This document shows positions 8,651-17,889 of a stretch of 35,226 bases of DNA, piece after piece (positions within the stretch are counted from its first letter, which is position 1; each line of letters starts with the position of its first letter). Both the position numbers and the translations under genes were made by a program. The notes under the pieces are model-generated. The model saw nothing but the letters and a program-made list of their open reading frames with translations. It did no database searches and was not told the origin of the DNA. This DNA comes from Planctomycetaceae bacterium (GTDB taxonomy: Bacteria > Planctomycetota > Planctomycetia > Pirellulales > Pirellulaceae): the NCBI GenBank assembly GCA_002862205.1, contig PKCN01000010.1, forward strand, positions 1 to 35,226, written 5' to 3'.

Positions 8651-10108
8651 TCAAGCCAGAATTTCCTGAACAACCTTGCCGGGTTGCCCATCTGTCAATG
8701 TCTGGTCGCGATTGCTGCGATTGAAGATCAGATCCTGATGATCCAGACCAAACAGATGCAACAGCGTCGCGTGATAATCATAGTGGTTCACAACATTTTC
8801 AATCGCTTTGTGTCCCCATTCATCAGTCTTACCGTGAACATGGCCAGCCTTGAACCCTCCCCCTGCCAACCACATGCTGAATCCGTAGGTATTGTGGTCC
8901 CGTCCGATTTTTGTTTTCCCGGCATCGTTTTGAACAACGGGCAGCCGTCCCATCTCGCCACCCCAATGCACAACCGTCGAATCAAGTAAACCACGTTGCT
9001 TAAGATCCTTGACTAACGCGGCAGAAGGGCGATCAACTTTTTGGCAAGCAGCTGGAAGTCGACTGGCAATACTGCCGTGACTATCCCAAAGCTGGTTTGC
9101 GGTATACACCTGAACGAACCGCACCCCACGCTCAACCAACCTGCGAGCGATCAAACAACGACTCCCATAATCCGCAGTCGCTTTCTCGTGCAACCCATAC
9201 ATTTCCTGAGTCTTTTTACTTTCCTGGCTCAAGTCGAGTGCTTCAGTAGCAGATGTTTGCATCCGGGCAGCTAACTGATAACTGGCAATCCGGGCCTGAA
9301 GATCGGTGCTGTCAGGATACCCGGTGAGATGATTTGCATTGAGTTGCTCGAGGTATTCGAGCGCACGACGTTGAGCCTTGCCCTTGAGATGAGCGGGAGG
9401 TGTCAAATCGAGAATACGAGGTTCCCGTGGTCGGACAACCGTACCCTGATAAATCGACGGCAGCCAGCCGTTGGACCAATTCTCAACTCCCAGCACAGGC
9501 AACTGTCCGGGATCAATCAGTGACATGAAAGCGGGCAGACTATCGGACTCGCTGCCCAATCCATAAGTCAACCAGCTACCAAGTGAGGGTCGGCCTTCGA
9601 CTGTCCGCCCTGACTGCAATGCCCGGATCGATTGACCATGGTTATTCACGCCGGTATGCATCGATCGAATCAAGCAGATATCGTCTGCGATGGATCCGGT
9701 ATGTGGAATCAGCTCGGACAGCTCCATCCCGGACTGTCCGTGAGGCTGGAATTTCCACGGACTGTGAAACACCTTTGAACTGGACTGCGCGGCATTGTCA
9801 TACTTGACCTCCCCAGGAAATTCTTTTCCATCGTACTTTGCCATTTCAGGCTTGGGGTCAAACATGTCGTGGTGGCTGGGGCCGCCCTGCATCCACAGCG
9901 AGATCATGGCCCGTGCTTTGGGCTCACCGGGAGGTACCTTGGGTGTCGTGTCGTGGATACGCTTTTGCAGATCGGGCTTCTTGACCTCCGCCATGCTCCG
10001 GTTCTGACTGATCAGCCACGCTAACGCGACACTGCTGACGTTCATTGCGCCAGACGCCAGAAAATGACGACGTGAACCAGCGGCGTATTGTTTGGAGTGT
10101 CTCTTCAT
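8651..10108 (-). CDS. DUF1501 protein, cassette B
   Basis: 485 aa. Tat motif SRRHFLASGAMNVSS near the N-terminus. Family motifs: ISLWMQGGPSHHDMFDPKPEM, NNHGQSIRALQSG, GSWLTYGLGSESD, ARRLVERGVRFVQVYT, VHWGGEMGRLP, GRDHNTYGFSMWLAGGG, HGKTDEWGHKAIEN and HATLLHLFGLDHQD (motifs listed separately). Same predicted fold and export route as the copy at 2134-3606, but clearly diverged, so not a recent duplicate. It begins 7 bp after the TGA of the upstream PSD1 gene, exactly the spacing seen in cassette A. An ATT start five codons earlier is possible but less likely. Convergent with the FGE-like gene. Confidence 0.93.
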   Translation of the reverse strand: MKRHSKQYAAGSRRHFLASGAMNVSSVALAWLISQNRSMAEVKKPDLQKRIHDTTPKVPPGEPKARAMISLWMQGGPSHHDMFDPKPEMAKYDGKEFPGEVKYDNAAQSSSKVFHSPWKFQPHGQSGMELSELIPHTGSIADDICLIRSMHTGVNNHGQSIRALQSGRTVEGRPSLGSWLTYGLGSESDSLPAFMSLIDPGQLPVLGVENWSNGWLPSIYQGTVVRPREPRILDLTPPAHLKGKAQRRALEYLEQLNANHLTGYPDSTDLQARIASYQLAARMQTSATEALDLSQESKKTQEMYGLHEKATADYGSRCLIARRLVERGVRFVQVYTANQLWDSHGSIASRLPAACQKVDRPSAALVKDLKQRGLLDSTVVHWGGEMGRLPVVQNDAGKTKIGRDHNTYGFSMWLAGGGFKAGHVHGKTDEWGHKAIENVVNHYDYHATLLHLFGLDHQDLIFNRSNRDQTLTDGQPGKVVQEILA

Positions 10109-10115
10109 GGCAATC

Positions 10116-12797
10116 TCAATCAACGTAAAGAAACTCGTTTGACCCCATCAACATCTGGCACATCACCGCCAATGCCTCAAGCTCAGCACTTTTGGCAGGC
10201 GGCTTCCCATCAGAAGCTTTGTAATCTGCCTGTTGTTCAAAGACCGATCGCTGTTCGACAAGAAACTGCAATGTTGCTTCGCGTTCCCGTGTGCTCGGAT
10301 GGCGACAGTAAACCGCTTGCCATGCCGCATCAATCTGCTCTGCGGTATCCAATCCAAGCTGCTCTGCGGTATCCAATCCAATCTGCTCTGCGGTATCCAA
10401 TCCAAGCTGGGACAAGTGCTCGGCAAAATGTCGCGAGTAAGTCAGCAGCAACTCACTGTTCATCATCAACAGTGACTGGGTAGAAGCGGTTGAGACGTTC
10501 CGCTTGTCACAGTTGGGTGACATGGGCGGTTGGTCAAAAGCTTCCAGAACAGCCAATGGCCTGCTACGTCGCATTTGTATGTAAATGCTGCGACGATACT
10601 GTTCCCCCTTCATATCGATGACACTACCCGGCCGTCCGGCATTCGAGTTATCTTTGCCAATGACGAATCGACCCACGCGATCTGCCATCACAGGCACAGC
10701 TGGCCCGCGCGATTTGGTGTTCAATTTTCCTGAGATATCGAGAATACAATCACGAACAATCTCGGCGTCCAGACGTCGCAACCTTCCAGAACCAAACAAG
10801 GTATTGTCCGGATCCACTCGGTTCCTGTCTGCATGGTTGGTAACGGCTTGCCGCCAGGCGCGTGATTGCAGGATCAGTCGGTGCAGATGCTTCAAACTCC
10901 ATCCACTTTCGATGAATTCGACAGCCAGCCAATCCAGCAATTCAGGATGCGAGGGTGCCATTCCCTGCACGCCGAAATCTCCCGGTGTCTCCACAAGTCC
11001 CCGCCCGAAATGTTGTCGCCAAACGCGATTGACAATGACGCGTGAGGTCAGCGGATAATCCGGGTGAGTCAATCGCTTTGCCAATGCCAGGCGTCGACCA
11101 CTGGTAGCAACATCGCTTGTCTCTGCAGGAATGCTCGGCAAACTGCTGTTCAGCGAGACAACGCTCAAACCACCCGGCTGCAATTCCTGTCGTGTCTGAT
11201 CCGGGTTGCCTCTGAAAAGCAGGTGAGTTGCCGGCAACCGCCCTGGTTGTTCAGTGATTGCTCGAATGAACTCCTGCTTTGGTTTGGTCGCACGTATCTC
11301 CGTTGCCTTCGCCGTCAGTGCCTTGAGTTCGTCGGCAGCCTTGCGATCGTACAGGTACAAGGAACCGGAGGTGACATTCAGACTGGGATGTTTCTTGAAT
11401 AACTGATTTTGCTCAGGCGTGCGTTTAGCTGCGGCAGTTTCGTGCGCAGCTCGAGCCAACTCATGCACCGATTCTGGTAATTCCTTCAACTGTTTCTCAA
11501 ACGTTGCGGAAATGAACACCTTTTGCTGGCCGGTGCGTTGCGCATCCACCTTCTTGGCTTCGACCTCAATCTCTGCAGCCCGTTTGCGGTCCTCATCGGT
11601 GTACAAAGATACTCGACGCTTTGTGGGCACCTGCCACTTTTCGGGATCAAACGCAGGCTGAAAAATTGCCCGAAACCGGTAGTAATCCGCTTGGCTGATT
11701 GGATCGTAACGATGGTCATGGCACTGGGCACATCCCACCGTCAGCCCCAGAAAGGAGGATGACACAATGCGAATGGTATCAGCCATCGTGTCATGACGCG
11801 CCTGCAACTTGTCGGCGACCGTACCACCCGTACCGTCGGGTGCCATACGCAAAAATCCAGTAGCAGCTAGACGCTTTGCATCAGCCGATGAAAGATTTTT
11901 CAAGGGTGAAGTGACCAACTCATCACCGGCAAGTTGCTCCGTGATGAACTGATCAAATGGCATATCAGCATTGAACGACTCGATCACGTAGTCACGATAC
12001 CTCCAGGCATCAGGGCGTTCTGAATCAGCATCCGTGTAGCCTTCGCTATCTGCATACCCGGCAACATCCAACCAATGCCGTGCCCAGCGCTCTCCGTAAT
12101 GGGGTGACTCCAGCATCGTATCGACTGTAACCGACCATGTTTTTTCAGCACTTTCGGCCGAGGCCATCGAATCGACAAAGCTTTGAACCGATTCCGGGCT
12201 CGGTGGAAGCCCAAGTAGATCCAGCGATAAACGTCGCAACAATTTTCGCGGAGGTGCCGTCGGGCTGAACTCCAGATCATGTTTTTTCAATTCACTCAGC
12301 AGATATGCGTCGATTGGATTTGCAACCAGATCGGGATTCACTTGAGTTGGGACGGCGGGTCGTCGAATCGGCTGCAACGACCAATGGGCCTTGTCTTCCG
12401 CAGTGAGATAGGGCTCCCAACCGAGACTCTCGGGTTCCTCTCGGACTGTGCCGGCTCCCGCAACAATCCAATCGTGAATGATACGTAGTTCCTTCTTGCT
12501 GATCTGCTTGCTTTCGTCTGGTGGCATTTCACCGTCACGCAAACGCTGATACAGCGGACTCTCCTCCGGTTTTCCTGGCACAATGGCTGCCCCTGAATCA
12601 CCACCCCGATGCATGAACCGGACCAATCTGAGATCGAGATTTCCCTGAACCTCAGGCTCTTCCCCATGGCATTGAAAACAGTGCGCACGAAGAATCGCCC
12701 GCACATCGGTTTCAAACCGCAGGGGCGCATCAGATTCAGCCCGCAAATATGCGGTGAACACCGAGGCAAATAAGACAGCGCAAGTTAGACGGAGCAT
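10116..12797 (-). CDS. PSCyt1-DUF1549-DUF1553 (PSD1) protein, cassette B
   Basis: 893 aa from ATG 12797 (a TTG at 12812 is an alternative; neither has a good Shine-Dalgarno). Signal peptide [20 protein letters not shown]. PSCyt1 haem motif CFQCH at 40-44; DUF1549 about 155-375 with [11 protein letters not shown] from 356; a Lys/Glu/Ala-rich, probably coiled stretch about 400-510 with no LamG or discoidin insertion; DUF1553 from about 565 to the end ([39 protein letters not shown]-terminal [12 protein letters not shown]). Odd point: the run [20 protein letters not shown] near residues 780-805 comes from a 24-bp unit repeated three times, in an otherwise conserved helical region. Likely an exported haem protein that works with the DUF1501 product encoded directly downstream. 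Confidence 0.93.
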   Translation of the reverse strand: MLRLTCAVLFASVFTAYLRAESDAPLRFETDVRAILRAHCFQCHGEEPEVQGNLDLRLVRFMHRGGDSGAAIVPGKPEESPLYQRLRDGEMPPDESKQISKKELRIIHDWIVAGAGTVREEPESLGWEPYLTAEDKAHWSLQPIRRPAVPTQVNPDLVANPIDAYLLSELKKHDLEFSPTAPPRKLLRRLSLDLLGLPPSPESVQSFVDSMASAESAEKTWSVTVDTMLESPHYGERWARHWLDVAGYADSEGYTDADSERPDAWRYRDYVIESFNADMPFDQFITEQLAGDELVTSPLKNLSSADAKRLAATGFLRMAPDGTGGTVADKLQARHDTMADTIRIVSSSFLGLTVGCAQCHDHRYDPISQADYYRFRAIFQPAFDPEKWQVPTKRRVSLYTDEDRKRAAEIEVEAKKVDAQRTGQQKVFISATFEKQLKELPESVHELARAAHETAAAKRTPEQNQLFKKHPSLNVTSGSLYLYDRKAADELKALTAKATEIRATKPKQEFIRAITEQPGRLPATHLLFRGNPDQTRQELQPGGLSVVSLNSSLPSIPAETSDVATSGRRLALAKRLTHPDYPLTSRVIVNRVWRQHFGRGLVETPGDFGVQGMAPSHPELLDWLAVEFIESGWSLKHLHRLILQSRAWRQAVTNHADRNRVDPDNTLFGSGRLRRLDAEIVRDCILDISGKLNTKSRGPAVPVMADRVGRFVIGKDNSNAGRPGSVIDMKGEQYRRSIYIQMRRSRPLAVLEAFDQPPMSPNCDKRNVSTASTQSLLMMNSELLLTYSRHFAEHLSQLGLDTAEQIGLDTAEQLGLDTAEQIDAAWQAVYCRHPSTREREATLQFLVEQRSVFEQQADYKASDGKPPAKSAELEALAVMCQMLMGSNEFLYVD
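10335..10406 (-). repeat. 24-bp in-frame tandem repeat, 3 copies
   Basis: Copies at 10335-10358, 10359-10382 and 10383-10406 differ at one base (AAG against AAT at the unit end). In the minus-strand gene each unit codes for eight residues, GLDTAEQI or GLDTAEQL. The unit length is a multiple of three, so copy changes would not break the frame. Confidence 0.97.
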
Positions 12798-13033
12798 GGA
12801 ACATTGCGGCAAGGTGGGCGATCGAGCGGGACCCTGATTGTGATCTGTTTCGATCCGAGGGCCCCCCCATTGTACTCAAGTTCCAGATCGTTTGTGGCTG
12901 CGACACCGTGCTCGCCAAATGCGAGTTCCCCGTGTTTGACTGGAAAGGAGATCACCTCAGATCGTCGCTACGCGAAGCAATGAGCTGAAATCACTCATTA
13001 CTGCCGAAGATCTCGCGTGGAACGTCCCTGCAT

Positions 13034-14563
13034 TTACTTCTCACTTTTGGCCGTTTTTCGACTCAATACCAACTGCTGCAGTTGCTCGGACAATACCTTG
13101 AGTTGGTCCTTGGACAAGGACTTTACCCTGTTTTCCGTCTCATCATGATCGGACGTGTGATCGTACAATTCACGAGCGACGACCTCCCCGCTGTCAAACT
13201 TTCGCCACTCGGTGTAACGCACTCGATCAGTTCGCATTGAATACCCCATGTAAATTGGAGGTTTGCCGCGAGGGTAGTTTGGGCGAGGTATTTGAGTCAA
13301 AGCAAAACGCGTCGCACCAATCGCATCCATTGAATTCCTCAAATCAGGGACCAGGCTGCGCCCAGCCAGACCATCGGGATTCGGGAAACCGCAAAGCTCT
13401 GTCAAAGTGGGGAACAGATCAACTAATTCGGTAATTGCAGTAATGCGTTGCGGTTCGGCTTGACCCGGAACGGCCACGATCAGCGGAACATGAGCATCAA
13501 GCTCAAAGACCGTTGTCTTGCGAGTCAAGCCATGCTCACCCAGATGCAGTCCATGATCAGAAAAAAACACGACGATTGTATTTTCACGCAATGACAATTC
13601 ATCGAGCGTTCCTAACACTCTGCCAATCTGGTGATCCAGATAGCTGATTGCAGCCAAATGTCCATGGTGCATCTCTTGCAGCAATTCTGAATCTTCACCA
13701 CCGCGATAGCGGGCACTGGTCAGTGCCATTTCAGGGACTTCTCGCGGAGGTTTTAAATGGCGTGGTAAGGGAATCAGGGATCGTTCATAGAGATCCCAGT
13801 ACTTCTTGGGGGCGTTGAAAGGTGTGTGTGGTTTCCAAAATCCCACCGCCAGAAAAAAAGGATTTTCACGCTCAGCACACTCCCGCAATACCCGCGATGC
13901 CAAGGTCGCAACTCGACCATCAAAGTAGGCCTCATCAGAAACATCTCGACATTCCATTCCACCCACACCTGAAGCGAGATTAGCAGGCAACACCCCATCC
14001 ACCTGCGGTTTGTCACGTCCATGACTGTTGTAATGAAGCCGTGAAGGAACACTCCATGAAACGGAATCACCCTTCCATTCATCCTGACGCCAATTGTGAA
14101 AAATCTTCCCAACACACTGGGTGTGATAACCATGACTTTTGAAGAACTGGGGAAGCGTCACGACATCAGGCGAATGCACACGAAAATGGGTGGGCAAGTC
14201 CCACACCTGCAGTTGATCTGGACTCTTCCCCGTCAGAAGAGATGCCCGAGATGGATTGCATACTGTCTGTTGGCAATAAGCTCGTTCAAATAATGAACCC
14301 TGCGATGCAAGTTTATCAATATTTGGCGAACGAACGTGTCTCTGCCCATAACAGCCCAGTTCGACTCGCAGATCATCAACCGCGATGAACAGGACGTTTT
14401 TTCGTGTCACTGTGGCAAGCGGGTCTGTTTGCTGGGCAACCGGATCGCTGTGCTGGGCAACCGGATCGCTGTGCTGGGCAACCGATTCTTCGGAACCTGC
14501 ACTGACAACCAGCACCATCCCGACACAAAACCAAACTGAGTGAGTGAAATTCTTGATGCACAA
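13034..14563 (-). CDS. Sulfatase, iduronate-2-sulfatase-like
   Basis: 509 aa from TTG 14563, chosen because GGAAG lies 8 nt upstream; the first in-frame ATG (14518) would cut into the signal peptide. The signal peptide (about 1-29) is followed by a short repeated linker DPVAQHS. Catalytic features: [10 protein letters not shown] (metal Asp63/64), [11 protein letters not shown] with Cys102 as the residue converted to formylglycine, [34 protein letters not shown] and TRKTTVFE. These fit the iduronate-2-sulfatase-like branch of PF00884. Probably removes sulfate esters from an exported or environmental polysaccharide; the true substrate cannot be read from sequence. Divergent from a second sulfatase 135 bp away; cassette B follows 236 bp downstream on the same strand. 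Confidence 0.93.
   Translation of the reverse strand: MCIKNFTHSVWFCVGMVLVVSAGSEESVAQHSDPVAQHSDPVAQQTDPLATVTRKNVLFIAVDDLRVELGCYGQRHVRSPNIDKLASQGSLFERAYCQQTVCNPSRASLLTGKSPDQLQVWDLPTHFRVHSPDVVTLPQFFKSHGYHTQCVGKIFHNWRQDEWKGDSVSWSVPSRLHYNSHGRDKPQVDGVLPANLASGVGGMECRDVSDEAYFDGRVATLASRVLRECAERENPFFLAVGFWKPHTPFNAPKKYWDLYERSLIPLPRHLKPPREVPEMALTSARYRGGEDSELLQEMHHGHLAAISYLDHQIGRVLGTLDELSLRENTIVVFFSDHGLHLGEHGLTRKTTVFELDAHVPLIVAVPGQAEPQRITAITELVDLFPTLTELCGFPNPDGLAGRSLVPDLRNSMDAIGATRFALTQIPRPNYPRGKPPIYMGYSMRTDRVRYTEWRKFDSGEVVARELYDHTSDHDETENRVKSLSKDQLKVLSEQLQQLVLSRKTAKSEK
14431..14484 (-). repeat. 21-bp in-frame tandem repeat in sulfatase N-terminus, about 2.6 copies
   Basis: Perfect units at 14431-14451 and 14452-14472, then 12 matching bases at 14473-14484. 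It codes for repeated DPVAQHS just after the signal peptide. A further degenerate copy (TDPLAT) flanks it. Confidence 0.95.
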
Positions 14564-14590
14564 AACGCCATCTTCCTTTTGAAAACAAAC

Positions 14591-14596
14591 ATTATA
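14591..14596 (-). promoter_or_regulatory. Perfect -10 hexamer TATAAT upstream of the leftward sulfatase
   Basis: Minus-strand TATAAT lies 27 bp before the TTG start at 14563. I find no good -35 at 16-18 bp, so this is a weak call. Confidence 0.3.
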
Positions 14597-14698
14597 AAGG
14601 GAAACGCGTCAGGATTGATTTGGGATACAATCGGTTGTGAAATCACGCCCTATTGTCCGCCCATCCCGAGTCCGTCCATTCCGAAGGTTGAATTATAA

Positions 14699-16201
14699 AT
14701 GCGTCGCCCTATTTTTGCTGCCGCTGTCTATACACCCCTGATTGTATTCTCACTGACATCATTCGCATGCAGTTTGATTGCTGGCGTAAATGGGGCATTG
14801 GCCAACGAAGCCGTCGAAAAGTCTACGCCTCCCAATGTGATTCTGATTGTGGTCGATGACATGGGCTGGATGGATCTTTCCTGCCAAGGCAGTGATTATT
14901 ACAAAACGCCCAACATCGACCGAATCGCCCAAGAGGGCATGAGATTTACCAATGGCTACGCTGCCTGTGCTGTCTGCTCACCGACTCGGGCGGCATTGCA
15001 AACGGGTCGTTATCCGGCACGTATCGGTGTCACCGACTGGATCCGCAGTCTGTTTCAACGTGGCAAGCTTGGCACACCCGAAAAAAATCCCACGGAATAT
15101 GTGGGTGGCAAAAATCGAAAACTGCTTTGTCCACCCAATCCGTTCTGGATGGAACACGATGAAGTAACGGTTGCGGAAGTACTTGGATCTCATGGCTACA
15201 AGACTGCTTACATCGGCAAATGGCACCTGGGTGATGAAGCGTGGTATCCACCAGGACAAGGTTACGACGAGAATCGTGGTGGATGTGATTACGGACAACC
15301 ACCTTCCTATTTTGATCCCTACAATCAACCCAAGCATCGACACCCGATGATTCGAGCCGGCATTCCATCATTGCCAGGCCGTAAAGCGGGTGAATTCCTG
15401 ACCCATCGCGAGGCAGATGAAGCAGTTCAGTTGATCCGTCAATGGAAAGACGAACCCTTCTTCATCAACCTGGGCCACTATGCAGTGCACACTCCGATTC
15501 AGGCCATTGATGAAGTGGCTGCCAAGTACAAGCAGGATGGAAAATCGGATGTAAACGCAAAGTACGCGGCGATGGTGGAGTCCATTGATGATTCCACACA
15601 GCAGATTCTTCAGACGCTTCAGGAATTGAACCTCGATGATCGCACGATGATCATTTTCACGTCAGACAACGGGGGTTTGGACAACGGAGGTCGGCCCACC
15701 GAAAACGCTCCTCTTCGCAGCGGCAAAGGCTATGCCTATGAGGGTGGAATCCGTGTTCCCTTTCTGGTTCGGTGGCCCGGGCAGATCGAACCGGGAACCC
15801 TCTCGGATACCCCTGTCTGTTCAATCGACGTCTTTCCAACCATCCTAGACGCCGTCGGTGTAACAGCACCAACAGACCGCGAAATCGATGGTTTGTCACT
15901 GTTGCCCCTATTGAAATCCGCTGGTCAAACGCCGTTGAAACGCGACGAGTTGATCTGGCATTTCCCCCATTACCGACATGCTCCCGGACCCTACAGCATC
16001 CTTCGCAAAGGAAATTGGAAATTGATCCAATTTGATGAGGGGATTTCCGAACTGTATGACTTGGAAAATGATCTATCCGAATCGAACAATCTGGCAGAGC
16101 AGGATGCGGAAAAAGTCAAAACGATGCGGGCTCGACTGTCTGCAATTCTGGAATCAATGGATGCCAAACGCCCCATCGCCAATCCAGAATTTTCGCGTTG
16201 A
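14699..16201 (+). CDS. Sulfatase, arylsulfatase A-like
   Basis: 500 aa. Signal peptide about 1-36. Catalytic motifs: VILIVVDDMGW (metal Asp53/54), CAVCSPTRAALQTGRYP with Cys93 as the predicted formylglycine site (CxPTR form), YIGKWHLG (catalytic Lys/His), FFINLGHYAVHTP (active-site His) and FTSDNGG. C-terminal part ILRKGNWKLIQF and ELYDLENDLSESNNLAEQD is typical of arylsulfatases (PF00884). A GAAGG lies 11 nt before the ATG. Acts outside the cytoplasm on a sulfate ester of unknown identity. It differs strongly from the divergent iduronate-type sulfatase, so the two may attack different bonds of one glycan (inference). It needs an active FGE or anaerobic maturase encoded elsewhere, since the nearby FGE-like protein lacks a catalytic Cys. 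Confidence 0.94.
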   Translation: MRRPIFAAAVYTPLIVFSLTSFACSLIAGVNGALANEAVEKSTPPNVILIVVDDMGWMDLSCQGSDYYKTPNIDRIAQEGMRFTNGYAACAVCSPTRAALQTGRYPARIGVTDWIRSLFQRGKLGTPEKNPTEYVGGKNRKLLCPPNPFWMEHDEVTVAEVLGSHGYKTAYIGKWHLGDEAWYPPGQGYDENRGGCDYGQPPSYFDPYNQPKHRHPMIRAGIPSLPGRKAGEFLTHREADEAVQLIRQWKDEPFFINLGHYAVHTPIQAIDEVAAKYKQDGKSDVNAKYAAMVESIDDSTQQILQTLQELNLDDRTMIIFTSDNGGLDNGGRPTENAPLRSGKGYAYEGGIRVPFLVRWPGQIEPGTLSDTPVCSIDVFPTILDAVGVTAPTDREIDGLSLLPLLKSAGQTPLKRDELIWHFPHYRHAPGPYSILRKGNWKLIQFDEGISELYDLENDLSESNNLAEQDAEKVKTMRARLSAILESMDAKRPIANPEFSR

Positions 16202-16250
16202 AACGAGGGTCGTCCAACCGTTGGCACGGCAAAATCATGCATCAGGAATT

Positions 16251-16320
16251 CCAGTCGCTAATGCACACTTCCAGTCGCCGCTGAAAATTCCCAGTCGCTA
16301 CTGCGAATTCCCAGTCGCTA
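16251..16320. repeat. 20-bp tandem repeat, 4 units, between convergent genes
   Basis: CCAGTCGCTA-type cores begin at 16251, 16271, 16291 and 16311, exactly 20 bp apart, with the linker converging on AATTC. The TAG stop of the minus-strand propeller gene (16320-16318) lies inside the last unit. Not a CRISPR: no unique spacers of usual length. Confidence 0.95.
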
Positions 16321-17889
16321 TTGGGGCCGTCGATTCAGAGTGTAATAGGCATTGGGATGAAGCAGCGGCTTTCCGGCTTCACTTCGTACACCGTCGGCTT
16401 CCAGGGCGTGCACAAAGAGTTCACGCAGACCCTCCATCACCAAACGGACACGACGTCCATCGTCTGAGACAACCGCCGAACTGATATTCAGATCCTTTTT
16501 CTGTATTTCATCGCTGCCATACGCGGCATGGTACAGATAGGTGTGACTTTGCATGGTGTAGGATGCTGGATCACCTGCAGTTTCAGGGTCGACCGGCAGG
16601 GTAAAGAGCAATTCAAACCCATCTGAGGTCGCTCGCATTTCCTGAATTTCGAACGGTGTTTTTCCGGTCCAAACCAGACGCTGCAAGCCGTAACTGGCAT
16701 TTCCAAGGCTGCTCCAGCCACGGTTGGTCAGCCCTGCAAACATGCTGCCATCTGCACCTTGAGCCAACCGCAGGACAGCTGATGCAAATCCACTTCGAAA
16801 TGGAAAACATGCCCCCTGATATTCACCTCCGACTTTTTCAAGAAAGACACGATTGACGCCCGCCTGGGTGAATTCACCGACAAAAAACTGACCCGCGAAT
16901 GGTCCGAACTTTCCATCACTCGTGTCCAGCATGATGTCAGTCGGCGACTGTCCCGCTCGCTTATAAGGAAACCAGACGGCCGGAGGTCGTAACTGAGGAA
17001 ACTGCTTCATGGCTTCTGGAATTGGCACACCGGCGGGCACCTTCTTCACTCCCTGGATCGTCGAGCCAGGTTCGTTCATCGATGCCAATGCCTCGGCATG
17101 ATGAAAGAACACTCCCGGCCTTAAATGGTGCAAGGAGTTGGTTGCCACCCAATTTCCCTGCTGATCGGTATAAAACATGTCACCCGCGGCATTGGCCCCC
17201 AGACCTGCGGGCGATCGCATCCCGGCACACATCGGAACCAGCTTCCCCTGAGGGGTCACGACCATGCCCCAACCGCGCCAGCGGCCCTGACGATAACCCA
17301 GCGGTGCATCAGGAACGGCTCGCTTGAGTTGGTCGCCCTTGAGCCCCATCCCAATGTTCAAAGTCAGCCAAAGATTGCCCTTGGCATCGAGTTTGGGACC
17401 AAACGCATATTCGTGATAATGCCCGGTGACCGCCCAACCCTTTGCCGCTGTCAAGTACTCATCGGCAATATCATCACCGTCGACATCACGCATTTTGGTC
17501 AGTTCACTACGCTGAGCCGTGTAGAGAGCGCCATCATGCTGCAACAGCCCCAACGGTTCATGCAAAGCACTGGCAAAGCGTTTGTAGGTCACGTTCACTG
17601 CGGGTTCGTCATAAACTCCATCCAATATCCAGATCTCGCCTTTCCGAATGGCCACCGCTAAACGCTGATCATCAAGAAATGTCATCCCACTGATTTCCAG
17701 TGGCAATCCCTCTGGCGAAGGCTTCCAATTTTTGGACCGTGATTCCGTGGGAGCCTTGCTGGTCGCCACTGAAAGTAGCCGATAGTAGTCTTTCTCAGCG
17801 GCCGCCATCCTGCTCATGGGGCCGAATCCCATGAGACACAATACCACCACACCAATGAACTGCATCAAGTTTGATCGTTGCATCACCAT
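16318..17889 (-). CDS. Exported beta-propeller protein (PQQ/glucose-dehydrogenase-like fold)
   Basis: 523 aa, signal peptide about 1-31 (LMGFGPMSRMAAA). The repeating pattern ISGMTFLDDQRLAVAIRKGE, EPLGLLQHDGALYTAQRSEL, MRDVDGDDIADEYL, AFGPKLDAKGNLWLTLN, GMRSPAGLGANAAGDMFYTD (listed separately) is that of the planctomycete/verrucomicrobial soluble-dehydrogenase-like propellers. No CxxCH is present. The last 120 residues (DGFELLFTLPVDPETAGDP onward) resemble an Ig-like tail common in these proteins. GGTGGAG lies 5 nt before ATG 17889; an ATG at 17883 overlaps the TGA of the upstream cytochrome gene as TGATG. Tight coupling suggests that the five-haem cytochrome takes electrons from this protein (inference); the substrate is unknown. 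Confidence 0.87.
   Translation of the reverse strand: MVMQRSNLMQFIGVVVLCLMGFGPMSRMAAAEKDYYRLLSVATSKAPTESRSKNWKPSPEGLPLEISGMTFLDDQRLAVAIRKGEIWILDGVYDEPAVNVTYKRFASALHEPLGLLQHDGALYTAQRSELTKMRDVDGDDIADEYLTAAKGWAVTGHYHEYAFGPKLDAKGNLWLTLNIGMGLKGDQLKRAVPDAPLGYRQGRWRGWGMVVTPQGKLVPMCAGMRSPAGLGANAAGDMFYTDQQGNWVATNSLHHLRPGVFFHHAEALASMNEPGSTIQGVKKVPAGVPIPEAMKQFPQLRPPAVWFPYKRAGQSPTDIMLDTSDGKFGPFAGQFFVGEFTQAGVNRVFLEKVGGEYQGACFPFRSGFASAVLRLAQGADGSMFAGLTNRGWSSLGNASYGLQRLVWTGKTPFEIQEMRATSDGFELLFTLPVDPETAGDPASYTMQSHTYLYHAAYGSDEIQKKDLNISSAVVSDDGRRVRLVMEGLRELFVHALEADGVRSEAGKPLLHPNAYYTLNRRPQ

Noticed and set aside
8120-8989. Open frame of 289 codons on the plus strand
   Set aside because: Runs across the FGE-like gene and antisense to the DUF1501 gene; its translation has no family features and both overlapped genes are certain.
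16251-16320. Possible CRISPR array
   Set aside because: Repeats are 20 bp head to tail with only a few variable bases between cores; there are no spacers and no cas genes in the window.
17125-17661. Open frame of 178 codons on the plus strand
   Set aside because: Antisense to the propeller gene; composition looks like a shadow and it has no motif.
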